A stretch of DNA of 64,000 bases. Origin: Paenibacillus foliorum (lineage in GTDB: Bacteria; Bacillota; Bacilli; Paenibacillales; NBRC-103111). Position numbers and translations under genes: made by a program. A model generated the notes under the pieces. It was not told the DNA's origin. It made no database searches and worked only from the letters and a program-made list of their open reading frames with translations. Of the stretch, positions 36,639-46,112 are shown piece after piece (the stretch's first letter is position 1; the number at the start of each line of letters is the position of its first letter). The DNA lies in the NCBI RefSeq assembly GCF_013141765.1, contig NZ_WHOD01000121.1, positions 1 through 64,000 on the forward strand. The letters are read 5' to 3'.

Positions 36639-38312
36639 TTAAATCTCCATAATAACTGGCAAAATCATCGGTCTTCTCCCCGTTTTCTCATACAAAAATC
36701 TCCCCAGCACTTCTTTTACATGAGATTTAATCGTGCTCCATTGATTGATGTTCTCTGTCTGCAGCTTGTTGATCACATCGGTTACCAAACGATTGGCTTC
36801 ATCCAACAAACCCTCCGACTCGCGAATATATACGAAGCCTCGAGAGATCATGTCCGGTCCGGACACTATTTTCCCTTCAGACTTACTAAGGATCGTCACT
36901 ACAATGAGAATACCATCCTGAGAGAGATGCTTGCGATCCCGCAGTACAATATTCCCGACATCTCCTATACCCAGACCATCCACGTGTGTATTTCCGGCAG
37001 GGACTTTTCCTGCCTGACGAGCAATCCCCTTACGGATTTCCACAACCTCACCAATATTAAGAATGAACGTATGCCCCGGCTCCACACCTACAGCTTCAGC
37101 TAACAATCGATGCTGATGCAGCATGCGAAACTCACCATGTATCGGTATGAAATATTGAGGCTTCATTAAACTCAGCATTAACTTCAGCTCTTCTTGGCTC
37201 GCATGACCAGATACATGCATCCCTGTCACAGATCCTGAGCCATAGATAACTTTAGCGCCTAAGCGGTAAAGGTCATCTACCGTCTGAGCTACATTTCGCT
37301 CATTTCCAGGGATAGGTGTTGCCGAGAATATGACTGTATCCCCTGGATGAATCTCGATGTGGCGAAAGTTTCCTCGAGCCAACCGGGACAGAGCCGCCAT
37401 CGGTTCCCCTTGGCTTCCAGTACACAATAAAGCAACTCGACTGGAGTCGAATCGATTAACCTCCGCTGGTTCTATTATCATTCCTTCAGGAATATTCAGA
37501 TATCCCAGCTCTGAAGCAATCGTAACCACATTAACCATACTCCGGCCTAGTAAGGCTAGCTTGCGATTCGTAACATGAGCGGCATCAATGATTTGCTGAA
37601 GACGGTGGACATTAGACGCGAAGGTTGAGATAAACACCTTTTGCCGCGCTTTGTGGAATTCTTCTACAATATACTCGCCAACGACCCGTTCCGAAGGGGT
37701 AAAGCCAGGACGCTCCGCATTTGTACTTTCAGATAATAACGCCAGAACGCCAGCCTTTCCAATTTCGGCCATCTTATGGAGATCCGCATACTGCTCGTTT
37801 ACAGGGGTTAAATCGAATTTGAAATCTCCCGTATGAACGACCACCCCCTCTGGGGTATGAAACACAATACCTAGACAATCGGGGATGCTGTGGTTCGTCT
37901 TAAAGAAGGTTGCCTTTATCGAGCCCAATTGAACCTCCGATTCGGAATGGATTAGTATCCGTTCCGTCCCTCCAAGCAGCTTGGCCTCTTTTAGCTTGCC
38001 TTCAATCAGCCCCAGAGTAAGCCGCGTTGCATAGATGGGCATAGGGAATTGCCTTAATATGTAGGGCAACCCACCAATATGATCTTCATGTCCATGGGTT
38101 ATAAGGATTCCCCGAACTTTATCGCGATTTTCCAGCAAATAAGTAATATCGGGAATTATTAAATCAATGCCAAGCAAGGTTTCATCAGGAAACTTCGAAC
38201 CGCAATCAATAATTACGATATCATCAGCATATTGGATCGCATACATATTTTTCCCAATTTCATTTACTCCGCCTAACGCAAAAATAGACAATTTATTAGT
38301 ATCATTACTCAA
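36639..38312 (-). CDS. rnj: ribonuclease J
   Basis: A 557-aa metallo-beta-lactamase/beta-CASP nuclease with 5'-3' exo- and endonuclease activity in mRNA decay and rRNA maturation. Zinc motif H73-x-H75-x-D77-H78 (THGHEDHIGG), then NHSIPDCLG, HTGDFKFD, the beta-CASP blocks ALLSESTNAERPG and STFASNVHRLQ, and HVSGHASQEEL. Start is TTG 38312, with GAGGGGGGG 7 nt upstream; ATG 38351 is upstream of the site. Bacilli usually have two paralogues (RnjA, RnjB); which this is cannot be decided here. Confidence 0.93.
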   Translation of the reverse strand: MSNDTNKLSIFALGGVNEIGKNMYAIQYADDIVIIDCGSKFPDETLLGIDLIIPDITYLLENRDKVRGILITHGHEDHIGGLPYILRQFPMPIYATRLTLGLIEGKLKEAKLLGGTERILIHSESEVQLGSIKATFFKTNHSIPDCLGIVFHTPEGVVVHTGDFKFDLTPVNEQYADLHKMAEIGKAGVLALLSESTNAERPGFTPSERVVGEYIVEEFHKARQKVFISTFASNVHRLQQIIDAAHVTNRKLALLGRSMVNVVTIASELGYLNIPEGMIIEPAEVNRFDSSRVALLCTGSQGEPMAALSRLARGNFRHIEIHPGDTVIFSATPIPGNERNVAQTVDDLYRLGAKVIYGSGSVTGMHVSGHASQEELKLMLSLMKPQYFIPIHGEFRMLHQHRLLAEAVGVEPGHTFILNIGEVVEIRKGIARQAGKVPAGNTHVDGLGIGDVGNIVLRDRKHLSQDGILIVVTILSKSEGKIVSGPDMISRGFVYIRESEGLLDEANRLVTDVINKLQTENINQWSTIKSHVKEVLGRFLYEKTGRRPMILPVIMEI

Positions 38313-38393
38313 GAAAAAGCCCCCCCTCGGTAAAATCACAGTATTATTCATTTTTCCCTATGCAAGCAATTTTATGTTTGGGGGATGGAGCAA

Positions 38394-39179
38394 TTAATGA
38401 TAATGTTTATTTTTCAATTGATCCAAGCTCTTAAATTCATATCCTTGCTGACGGGTGTCATCAATAATTTTTGCTAACGCTTTGGCATTGTCACTCGATA
38501 CCGAATGGAGCAGAATTACCGCACCTGGATGAAGCTGGCTCATTACACTTTCATAAGCGTAGCTCCAGCCCTTTTGCTGCTTTGTATCCCAATCCCTGTA
38601 GGCTATGGACCAGAACACATTGGTATAACCCAGCTCGCGGGTGGCTCTCAGCACTTGATCACTAAAAATCCCTCTAGGCGGTCGTAAATACGGCATAGCT
38701 TCTTGGCCTGTAAGCTGCGTTACGGCTTGTTTTACCTTGTCCAGCTCATCCTTCATGCGACTTACCGAGATTTGACTCATATCGGGATGAGTCCACGAAT
38801 GATTGCCGACCAAGTGTCCTTCATTAAACATTCTTTTGACCAGATCAGGCTGCTCTTTAACGTAGTGACCCGTAACAAAGAAAGCGGCGGGTACCTTCTT
38901 GTCCTTCAATACATCCAAGATTTGTGCCGTATACCCATTTTCATAACCATTATCAAAGGTGAGATAGAGTTCCTTTTGCTCCGTATCCCCAAGAAAGATA
39001 GCTTCATGCTTTTGAACAGTGGCCATAAAGCCCTCCTCTGCTATCGAGGGAAGCTTGCCATCCTTGCTCTTCTTAAATCCAAAATGATAGGGCTGAGACC
39101 CTTGAGCGAATACAGTACCTGAGGTTAATAAGGCAATCATAACCAGACAGATCATACATGAGGCCATACGTTTCATCAA
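38394..39179 (-). CDS. pdaA: PdaA-type polysaccharide deacetylase (spore cortex muramic delta-lactam)
   Basis: A 261-aa secreted NodB-homology deacetylase. Signal peptide about residues 1-26 (ends TVFAQG). The PdaA-typical opening YHFGFKKSKDGKLPS is followed by TFDNGYENGY (catalytic Asp region), GNHSWTHPDMSQ (metal His) and LRPPRGIFS. In B. subtilis PdaA deacetylates N-acetylmuramic acid so that muramic delta-lactam forms in spore cortex. AAAGGAG lies upstream of TTG 39179 (ATG 39176 is the alternative). Ends 81 bp before RNase J. It supports an endospore former. Confidence 0.88.
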   Translation of the reverse strand: MMKRMASCMICLVMIALLTSGTVFAQGSQPYHFGFKKSKDGKLPSIAEEGFMATVQKHEAIFLGDTEQKELYLTFDNGYENGYTAQILDVLKDKKVPAAFFVTGHYVKEQPDLVKRMFNEGHLVGNHSWTHPDMSQISVSRMKDELDKVKQAVTQLTGQEAMPYLRPPRGIFSDQVLRATRELGYTNVFWSIAYRDWDTKQQKGWSYAYESVMSQLHPGAVILLHSVSSDNAKALAKIIDDTRQQGYEFKSLDQLKNKHYH

Positions 39180-39455
39180 TGTTCGTTACTCCTTTCAGCT
39201 AGTGCTTAACCTGCAATTGCCGACTCGCAGCCAATGAATATACCCTGATAAATTTCCCCTGACCTCTGTACTTTATTCTGTATAAGCTCAAGCAATTTGA
39301 GCCAATACCTACCCAATATCTAATGTCTTCCCTACTATATGGGGCAATCTATCGGATAAAGGAACATGAGTTGCCCACCAATGTTAACTATTCGCTTGTC
39401 TCGTGAGAGAAATGTCGATAGATGTCAGAGCTTTATTCGTTTACTTACCTTTAAC

Positions 39456-39472
39456 TGTAACCTTACATAACA
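39456..39472. promoter_or_regulatory. GlnR/TnrA-type box upstream of gdhA
   Basis: TGTAACCTTACATAACA fits TGTNA-N7-TNACA exactly. It is about 120 bp upstream of the gdhA start, in a 411-bp intergenic region shared with pdaA in which no other feature is evident. Confidence 0.55.
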
Positions 39473-39590
39473 TGTAAATTATTGTTGCCGATTCCAGCTT
39501 ATTATGTAAAAATAAAGTAGCGAATAAAGTTGAATTATAGGGCTCAATGATTAATAAAATAACGACATTTATGAAGGTGGTTGAACCGTA

Positions 39591-40970
39591 GTGAGTAATC
39601 TTCAAACCTTGAATCAACAGGAACTAAGCGCAAAAGATTATGTTCAGGGGGTATACGAAACTGTAGTCAAGCGTAATCCTCATGAAAGCGAATTTCATCA
39701 AGCGGTAAAAGAGATTCTTGAATCATTAGTACCTGTCATCGCCAAACATCCGAAGTATATGGAGAACGGCATTCTTGAAAGAATGGTAGAACCGGAACGC
39801 ATGATCACCTTCCGAGTGCCTTGGGTAGATGACCAAGGAATTGTTAACGTTAACCGCGGCTTCAGAGTACAATTCAACAGCGCAATCGGCCCTTTCAAAG
39901 GCGGACTTCGATTCCATCCTTCCGTTAATGCCAGCATCATTAAGTTCCTTGGATTTGAACAAACCTTCAAAAACTCCCTTACCGGACAACCGATTGGCGG
40001 AGGTAAAGGCGGATCCGATTTCGATCCCAAGGGTAAGTCTGAAGGAGAAGTAATGCGTTTCACTCAAAGCTTCATGACTGAATTGTCCAAATATATCGGC
40101 CCAGACACTGACGTGCCAGCAGGCGATATCGGTGTCGGCGCTAGAGAAATCGGCTACATGTTCGGCCAATACAAAAGAATCCGCGGCGGTAATGAAGCCG
40201 GAGTTCTTACAGGTAAAGGCCTTCTGTATGGCGGCAGCTTGGCGCGTACGGAAGCTACAGGTTACGGTGCTGTTTACTTTGTCAATGAAATGCTGAAATC
40301 AAAAGGACTAAGCTTTGACGGAAGTACTGTTGTTGTTTCCGGCTCTGGTAACGTATCTATTTACGCTATCCAAAAGGCTGTCCAATTAGGCGCCAAAGTT
40401 GTTGCTTGCAGCGACTCTAACGGATATGTGTATGATAAAGACGGAATTAACCTCGAAACAGTACGGAGATTAAAAGAAGTAGAAAGAAAACGTATCAGCG
40501 AATATGTAAATGAACACCCGGATGCCGTTTACTTTGAGGGCTGTCAAGATATTTGGACTATTCCTTGTGATATTGCTCTTCCATGCGCTACACAAAATGA
40601 GATTGATGATGTATCAGCTAGACGTCTGGTAGCAAACGGAGTCATAGCAATCGGTGAAGGTGCTAACATGCCTTCTACTTTGGAAGCTATCGACATATTC
40701 TTAAATGCTGATGTACTGTTCGGACCTGCTAAAGCTGCAAACGCTGGAGGCGTAGCTGTTTCTGCACTTGAAATGGCTCAAAACAGCATGAGATATTCCT
40801 GGTCCTTCCACGAGGTGGATGACAAGCTTCATGAAATCATGAAAAACATTTACAGAAACTCTGTCAACGCAGCAGAGGAATACGGTCATCCCGGTAATCT
40901 TGTAGTAGGTGCCAACATTGCTGGATTTTTAAAAGTAGCAGATACCATGCTCGCTCACGGCATTATTTAA
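39591..40970 (+). CDS. gdhA: glutamate dehydrogenase, GdhA type (probably NADP-specific)
   Basis: Assimilates ammonia by reductive amination of 2-oxoglutarate. At 459 aa it has the length of hexameric bacterial GDH-I (450-460), longer than the catabolic RocG type (about 425). The substrate block GPFKGGLRFHPSVNASIIKFLGFEQ, the catalytic region GGGKGGSDFDPKGKS and the dinucleotide fold VVSGSGNVSIYA are clear. GTG 39591 is preceded by AAGGTGG. The GlnR-type box upstream suggests nitrogen control. Confidence 0.95.
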   Translation: MSNLQTLNQQELSAKDYVQGVYETVVKRNPHESEFHQAVKEILESLVPVIAKHPKYMENGILERMVEPERMITFRVPWVDDQGIVNVNRGFRVQFNSAIGPFKGGLRFHPSVNASIIKFLGFEQTFKNSLTGQPIGGGKGGSDFDPKGKSEGEVMRFTQSFMTELSKYIGPDTDVPAGDIGVGAREIGYMFGQYKRIRGGNEAGVLTGKGLLYGGSLARTEATGYGAVYFVNEMLKSKGLSFDGSTVVVSGSGNVSIYAIQKAVQLGAKVVACSDSNGYVYDKDGINLETVRRLKEVERKRISEYVNEHPDAVYFEGCQDIWTIPCDIALPCATQNEIDDVSARRLVANGVIAIGEGANMPSTLEAIDIFLNADVLFGPAKAANAGGVAVSALEMAQNSMRYSWSFHEVDDKLHEIMKNIYRNSVNAAEEYGHPGNLVVGANIAGFLKVADTMLAHGII

Positions 40971-40993
40971 GCTTATATCAACATAAATCAAAA

Positions 40994-41030
40994 ACCTCTT
41001 CTAACCTTACGTTGGAAGAGGTCTTTGATT
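40994..41030 (+). terminator. terminator of gdhA
   Basis: Stem ACCTCTTCTAAC / GTTGGAAGAGGT (one G-U pair) with a 5-nt loop, 23 bp after the gdhA stop, followed by CTTTGATTT. Confidence 0.8.
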
Positions 41031-41093
41031 TATACGGTTAAACAACGAGCTAATACTCTGATGATTGAAGCTTAGCTAGATAACAAAATAGTG

Positions 41094-41690
41094 TCACGCT
41101 GGCAAATAACCCTTTTTATAAATATCGTACCATTGTTCTAACTGCTCCCCTTCTAGAATACCCAATTTCTCTAAAATATGCTTGGAAAATTCAATTGCAG
41201 CACTTCCGTTAGCCGTTATTAGAAAGCTGTCGCTGACTGACTGTGCATTTACGTAATATGCCTCACCTCTATAATGAGGAGCTCCTTGCTTTAAATAAGG
41301 CAATGTATTACCCGTGTGCTTATGATTGTCCAGAAATCCGTTATTCCCCAAAAAAGTAGTCGCATCACAAATGGCCGCAATCGGTATTTTATTCTGAAAG
41401 CAGTTTTTCACCAGCCCGCTCAACTGCTGATTCTGCCGCTCCCGCCATCCTGTACCTCCAGGGATAATTAGCATGGCAACACTAGTAATACTGGCAAATT
41501 CATTCAAACTATAATGCGGCAAAACCTGTAAGCCTCCCATGGAAACCTTCGGCTCCTTATCAATCGCTACAGTTTTTATTATATATTTCGAATCAGGTTT
41601 ATTGATCTCCGCACTAACATAGCTAGCCTCCCAATCCGCAAACCCATCCGTTAGCACAATCAGCACTACTTCCTTCACTTGTGTATTCAT
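41094..41690 (-). CDS. DJ-1/PfpI family protein
   Basis: A 198-aa protein of the glutamine-amidotransferase-like DJ-1/PfpI superfamily. The nucleophile elbow AAICDATTFLGNNG carries the reactive Cys; the block MLIIPGGTGWRE is family-typical. Similar Bacillus proteins (YdeA, YoaZ) are poorly understood; roles include stress protection, glyoxalase-like or protease activity. Start ATG 41690. Alone on the minus strand, converging on gdhA. Confidence 0.82.
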   Translation of the reverse strand: MNTQVKEVVLIVLTDGFADWEASYVSAEINKPDSKYIIKTVAIDKEPKVSMGGLQVLPHYSLNEFASITSVAMLIIPGGTGWRERQNQQLSGLVKNCFQNKIPIAAICDATTFLGNNGFLDNHKHTGNTLPYLKQGAPHYRGEAYYVNAQSVSDSFLITANGSAAIEFSKHILEKLGILEGEQLEQWYDIYKKGYLPA

Positions 41691-41961
41691 ATGTCATCCA
41701 CAGCCCCTTTTGAGTTTTCTTCTATCTTTAATATATACAAACACCACTGACAGCTGTATGTCAGTGTTATTTCAACACAGTCGAATTTGAAAGGAATACT
41801 GCTATTTTCATCCGTACAGATAACACAGTTTCGTTCGGAGGTTGGCAATAGAAGAGTCCTCTAATGTGGTAAATTGCCCCACCCAATCCCATACTCCCAC
41901 TAAATCGACGGCTGCTCCGAATATTTTAGAGATAACCATTTTCTCTGGAGGAGCAAACATC

Positions 41962-42933
41962 ATGAAAAAATCAGCCCTATACATCACTCTAGGAATTGCC
42001 GTTTTTGCAGGAGGACTTGGTTCTGGGATATCATTGGCATCAGGAAAAATACAACAGGTGACGGCTGACCTCTCTCCTTTCCATTGGAAGAAGGGGAATT
42101 CCAGCTTTTCAGCTGAAGATGGCTATAACGATGGAACACAGCAGCTTCCCGGCAGCTTAAATTACCAGGGTACAACCTATATTCCTATCCGGCTTCTTGC
42201 CGAGACGTTTGGATATGACATAGGATGGGACGATTCATCGAAAATGGCCACCATCATAGATCCCTCTCAGAGCGACGATCCGGCCTCCGACCTTCCCACA
42301 CCGTCCAAGACGGAGTATGCACCTAATACGGCTGCACTGAAAGCTTCAACTGTCATGCTGGAGAAGCCGGATGGAAACGCTGCGGTTCTTGAAACATTAT
42401 CGGCGAATACGAAGGTAGAGATCCTTGCGGAAACGAGCCGAGAATGGCTCGAAATTACGGTTAACGGCCGGAAGGGCTATGTGTCCGCAGCAGCGACAGA
42501 TTACCGTTTCGAGGCAGATCGGCCCACGTGGGAGCGCCAAGCAGATGCTATCATCGCTACCGGGCTGAAGTATTTGGGCACACCGTATCAGTTCGGCGCT
42601 TCACCTAAGCAGACGGATACATTCGACTGTTCTTCCTTTACGCGATATATCTTTGGAGAACATAGTGTGACGTTACCTCGTGTTTCCAGAGATCAGAGCC
42701 AAATTGGACAGGCTGTGGACTTAAATAAGATACGAAAAGGCGACCTGCTGTTCTTCACAACACCTCAACGCAAAAATGAATCGGGACTTCAGAAGATTGG
42801 ACATGTAGGTGTCTATCTCGGAGATAATAAAGTATTGCAAACTTATCGGGTAGGGATTGGAGTTACCGTCACTGAGCTTGACGACAACTGGAAGGGACGT
42901 ATGATTTCGGCCAAAAGAGTGATTAAATCGTAA
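41962..42933 (+). CDS. secreted NlpC/P60 cell-wall endopeptidase with stalk and SH3 domains
   Basis: A 323-aa exported peptidoglycan hydrolase. Signal peptide about residues 1-28; a copper amine oxidase N-terminal-like stalk (about 60-95; TTYIPIRLLAETFGYDIGWDD); a bacterial SH3 domain (about 120-180); and a C-terminal NlpC/P60 domain (about 195-323) with catalytic Cys in DTFDCSSFTRY and His in KIGHVGVYLG. It would cut gamma-D-Glu-meso-DAP bonds in stem peptides. GGAGGAG precedes ATG 41962; the open frame extends to 41842 without a start signal. Confidence 0.88.
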   Translation: MKKSALYITLGIAVFAGGLGSGISLASGKIQQVTADLSPFHWKKGNSSFSAEDGYNDGTQQLPGSLNYQGTTYIPIRLLAETFGYDIGWDDSSKMATIIDPSQSDDPASDLPTPSKTEYAPNTAALKASTVMLEKPDGNAAVLETLSANTKVEILAETSREWLEITVNGRKGYVSAAATDYRFEADRPTWERQADAIIATGLKYLGTPYQFGASPKQTDTFDCSSFTRYIFGEHSVTLPRVSRDQSQIGQAVDLNKIRKGDLLFFTTPQRKNESGLQKIGHVGVYLGDNKVLQTYRVGIGVTVTELDDNWKGRMISAKRVIKS

Positions 42934-42940
42934 TACAAAA

Positions 42941-42976
42941 AAATAGACCGCCCTCACGCAGAGGTAACGGTCTATC
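42941..42976. terminator. convergent terminator between NlpC/P60 gene and trxB
   Basis: ATAGACCG (42943-42950) pairs with CGGTCTAT (42968-42975). A run of A on the plus side gives a T tail on the minus strand, so it terminates trxB well and possibly the plus gene. Confidence 0.75.
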
Positions 42977-42982
42977 TGTATG

Positions 42983-43954
42983 TTAATTTCCTTCGGACGC
43001 GCCTGAGCCTGCAAGAATTAATTCTGAATTAGCGTGTGAGTCCTCCAAAAACCTTTCGCAATCGAGTGCAGCCATACATCCTGATCCTGCCGCGCTAATC
43101 GCCTGACGATAACGACTGTCCTGAACATCTCCGCAGGCAAATACGCCAGGAATGTTCATTTCCGTTGTACCAGGCTTCACGAGCAGATAGCCATGGTCGT
43201 CAGCTGTCAGCTGGCCACCAAGAAACTTGGTGTTCGGCGTGTGGCCGATTGCTATGAATACACCATCAGCTTCAATAACTTCCTCTAAGCCTGTATCATT
43301 GTTGGTCACTTTCAATCCAATTACCCCGCGCTCACCGGCCAATACCTCCAGGGGCGTCTTATTCAATCCCCAACTGACTTTGCCGTTTGCACGTGCGCGA
43401 TCCTGCATAATTTTCGAGGCGCGAAGCTCGCTGCGTCGGTTAACAAGAACGACTTCTGAAGCAAAACGAGTTAAGTAATTAGCCTCTTCCATTGCCGAAT
43501 CACCCCCACCAACAACGATGATCTTTTTGTTACGGAAGAAGAATCCGTCACATGTAGCACAAGTGCTAACACCGCGGCCAACATTTTCTTTCTCGCCCGG
43601 TATTCCAAGATACTTAGCAGAAGCTCCTGTAGAAATAATGACTGATTCCGCTTGTACCTCACCCATTCCTTCCACTGTCAGTGTAAATGGACGCTTGGAG
43701 AAATCTACTTTATTAACCCAACCGGATTTGAACTCGGCTCCGAACCTCTCGGCTTGTTTCCGCATGTTATCCATCAATTCCGGACCCATTATTCCATCGG
43801 GAAATCCAGGGAAATTTTCGACTTCAGTTGTAGTAGTTAGCTGACCGCCTGGCTCAGGCCCTTCAATAACTAACGGATTCAGATTCGCTCTCGCTAAATA
43901 AATGGCAGCCGTTAATCCTCCCGGCCCAGTTCCAATAATAACCGTTTTATACAT
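42983..43954 (-). CDS. trxB: thioredoxin reductase
   Basis: NADPH-dependent flavoenzyme reducing thioredoxin, 323 aa. FAD motif GTGPGGLTAAIYLARAN, redox disulfide CATCDG, NADPH motif GGGDSAMEEANYL and C-terminal FAD block GVFACGDVQDSRYRQ are intact. Start ATG 43954 preceded by an AGAGG-type site. The C-terminus has a short extension (HANSELILAGSGASEGN). Single gene, divergent from the glutathione peroxidase. Confidence 0.95.
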   Translation of the reverse strand: MYKTVIIGTGPGGLTAAIYLARANLNPLVIEGPEPGGQLTTTTEVENFPGFPDGIMGPELMDNMRKQAERFGAEFKSGWVNKVDFSKRPFTLTVEGMGEVQAESVIISTGASAKYLGIPGEKENVGRGVSTCATCDGFFFRNKKIIVVGGGDSAMEEANYLTRFASEVVLVNRRSELRASKIMQDRARANGKVSWGLNKTPLEVLAGERGVIGLKVTNNDTGLEEVIEADGVFIAIGHTPNTKFLGGQLTADDHGYLLVKPGTTEMNIPGVFACGDVQDSRYRQAISAAGSGCMAALDCERFLEDSHANSELILAGSGASEGN

Positions 43955-44152
43955 GGCGTTTACCTCTTTTCATATATTTAAACTAAGTATAAGTTGTTTT
44001 CGTAAACAAATCATATCACCTGCTGCTATTAGCTTCATGAAGATATGATGAAGATCGAATGAAGGTTTCATGAAACTTTAGGCAAGCTATTGCGTTATGG
44101 GAATATTTATACTATTCTTGCAAGAATAAACCCTGTTGATGAGGTGAAATGC

Positions 44153-44719
44153 ATGACTATTTATGATTTTAATATTGTTAAGACAAACGGCGAACGCATG
44201 CCTTTATACCATTTTAAAGATAAGGTTGTTCTGATTGTAAATACGGCGAGCAAATGCACGTTTACCCCCCAATTTGAAGACCTACAGAAGCTTTATGAAC
44301 AATATCATACACATGGAGTTGAAATTATAGGTTTTCCTTGCAATCAATTCGGAGAACAGGAACCGGGCAGCAACCAAGAAGCCTCATCCTTTTGTCAGAT
44401 TAATTACGGTGTGAAATTTCCTATTGTTGCAAAGCTCGAGGTTAACGGTGATAATGCTCATCCTTTATTCGATTACTTAAAGAAAACAGCTCCATTTCAA
44501 GGATTTGATGAGACTAATTTTAACGCCAAGCTGCTCAAAATGATGATTACCGAGAAATCCCCTGAATGGTTATACGGCGACTCGATTAAATGGAATTTCA
44601 CCAAGTTTCTTATTGACCAGGAAGGGAACGTCATCCGTAGATTTGAACCCACCGATGAACTCGATGCACTAAAGTCAAGCATTGATGACCTGCTACACCA
44701 GCGTACGAGTCAAGGCTGA
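44153..44719 (+). CDS. bsaA: glutathione peroxidase family (BsaA-like) thiol peroxidase
   Basis: A 188-aa peroxidase. Catalytic Cys C35 in NTASKCTFTPQ (normally NVASKCGFT), second Cys region FPCNQFGEQEP with Q65 of the catalytic tetrad, and the Trp/Asn block KWNFTKFLID. In Bacillota these enzymes usually take electrons from thioredoxin rather than glutathione, which agrees with trxB lying next door and divergent. GAGGTG sits before ATG 44153; the longer frame from 44090 is unsupported. The last codons overlap a short dispersed repeat. Confidence 0.9.
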   Translation: MTIYDFNIVKTNGERMPLYHFKDKVVLIVNTASKCTFTPQFEDLQKLYEQYHTHGVEIIGFPCNQFGEQEPGSNQEASSFCQINYGVKFPIVAKLEVNGDNAHPLFDYLKKTAPFQGFDETNFNAKLLKMMITEKSPEWLYGDSIKWNFTKFLIDQEGNVIRRFEPTDELDALKSSIDDLLHQRTSQG

Positions 44720-44760
44720 GCGAAGCAGAGTATAAACTTACGCTTTCTATTCTAAACGAA

Positions 44761-44804
44761 GAAGCCTCCAACCACTGAACAGTGGAATGGAGGCTTCACT
44801 TTTA
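44761..44804. terminator. convergent terminator between gpx and YceI genes
   Basis: Outer stem GAAGCCTCCA / TGGAGGCTTC encloses an inner CCACT / AGTGG stem. A near-identical two-level hairpin lies at 58161-58197. Followed by ACTTTTAT on plus. Confidence 0.8.
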
Positions 44805-44834
44805 TATGAACCAAGCGTTACAAATTTCCCAACC

Positions 44835-45362
44835 CTATTTGGACGCTTCAATTTCAATGGAGATTTTGACCTCATCCGCGATGAGAACGCCGCCTGTTTC
44901 GAGTGCCGCATTATATGTAAGTCCGTAATCACTGCGTTTGAAGCTCCCCTGTCCGCTAAAGCCTGCCTTCTCATTCCCCCACGGGTCTTTACCTGAACCT
45001 TCGAAGGTAACGGCAAACGTTTCAGAACGGGTCACACCATGAAGGGTTACATCGCCCGTCACGTCATATTCCCCTTCTCCTGTTTTCACAATTTGGCTGG
45101 ATTTGAACGTCAGCAACGGAAACTGTTCGACATCGAAAAAATCCGCTGTACGAAGGTGGGCATCCCGGTCACTATTGCGAGTATCAATGCTGCTTAAATC
45201 AATACTGAAATGAACATCGGCTGATGTTAGATCATCCGTATCAGCCTCAATCTCCGCTTCAAAGGTATGGAATGTGCCTTTTACCTTTGCAATCATCATG
45301 TGTCGGATTGTAAAGTCAATGCTGCTGTGTGTAGTGTCTACCGTCCATTTCGCTTTAGCCAA
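44835..45362 (-). CDS. YceI family protein
   Basis: A 175-aa lipocalin-like beta-barrel of the YceI family, members of which bind polyisoprenoid lipids. Typical segments: WTVDTTHSSIDFTIRHMMIAKVKGTF, FDVEQFPLLTFKSSQIV and GDVTLHGVTR. No signal peptide, so cytoplasmic, as in most Bacillota members. Start is TTG 45362 after GGGAGG. Single gene; physiological role unknown. Confidence 0.88.
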   Translation of the reverse strand: MAKAKWTVDTTHSSIDFTIRHMMIAKVKGTFHTFEAEIEADTDDLTSADVHFSIDLSSIDTRNSDRDAHLRTADFFDVEQFPLLTFKSSQIVKTGEGEYDVTGDVTLHGVTRSETFAVTFEGSGKDPWGNEKAGFSGQGSFKRSDYGLTYNAALETGGVLIADEVKISIEIEASK

Positions 45363-45731
45363 AAGTATTACCTCCCCAATATTTAACTTACTAAATTATA
45401 TCAACTAACAAACTAATAACAATTAAACTTTATTCCATAATATCCCTTTTGTCAAGAGACAAACTTGGTTTTTTTTCCATTTTATACACTTATTTAATTA
45501 ATCGCACAGAACCAGTTCTTTCGCTTTCCGTGTGGGCGATGCGTACGAACATAGCAAATAGCCTGCATATTCAGCTTCTCAATCCGATGAATTGGATTCA
45601 AGCGATATACAGGCCTGCTCGTGATATGCTGGTTGCCTGGATGCCGTATTTAAATAACCCGCTAAATCTAAGTGAACATACTTGTGATAATGATAAAGAA
45701 AAACCCATTTGTTAAGGAAATAAGTGGCTTT
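45363..45731. other. intergenic region between YceI and cupin genes
   Basis: A 369-bp stretch. An 88-codon frame on plus (45449-45715) has no ribosome site and no family resemblance. The minus strand shows short open pieces separated by stops, possibly a decayed gene, but I recognise nothing. The part next to 45363 should hold the YceI promoter. Confidence 0.4.
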
Positions 45732-46094
45732 CTATAGCTGATTTTTGTTTCTTTCCGGACCTGCATGACACCACAAAACAACAATCGGATCTTCTATACC
45801 AGAAGTCAGGTGATGATCTTCCCCAGGCTCAATAATGATGACATCGCCGGCTCTGACCGGATGGAAAAGCTGCTTGTTGATTTCTACAGTCCCTTGTCCT
45901 TGAAGGATGATAAATGCTTCGCAATCTTCATGGACATGATAATCGATACCGCCCGGGCCATCGTTGGTATGCGCCCGCGCACCGGGCTTTTCAAAAGCAA
46001 GTCCGCCATAAGAAATGTATTTGCCCGGAAGTATTTCATTTAAAATATGTCCTTCCGTTATATCGGATAGTTGGTTTAAACGGTATGCTTTCAT
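45732..46094 (-). CDS. small cupin-domain protein
   Basis: A 120-aa single-domain cupin. Metal-site motifs: DYHVHEDCEAFIILQGQG (motif 1 with two His and Glu) and VIIIEPGEDHHLTSG (motif 2 His). Members bind a metal and a small ligand; role unknown. AAGGAGGG lies 5 nt before ATG 46094; the longer frame to 46172 runs through the terminator stem and is rejected. It follows the aldo/keto reductase, with a terminator hairpin between them. Confidence 0.8.
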   Translation of the reverse strand: MKAYRLNQLSDITEGHILNEILPGKYISYGGLAFEKPGARAHTNDGPGGIDYHVHEDCEAFIILQGQGTVEINKQLFHPVRAGDVIIIEPGEDHHLTSGIEDPIVVLWCHAGPERNKNQL

Positions 46095-46112
46095 GTTTAC
46101 CCTCCTTATAAA

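Noticed and set aside
41842..41961. N-terminal extension of the NlpC/P60 protein
   Set aside because: The strong GGAGGAG and a proper signal peptide both place the start at 41962.
45449..45715. 88-codon frame between YceI and cupin genes
   Set aside because: No ribosome site and composition unlike the neighbouring genes; minus strand shows only broken pieces.
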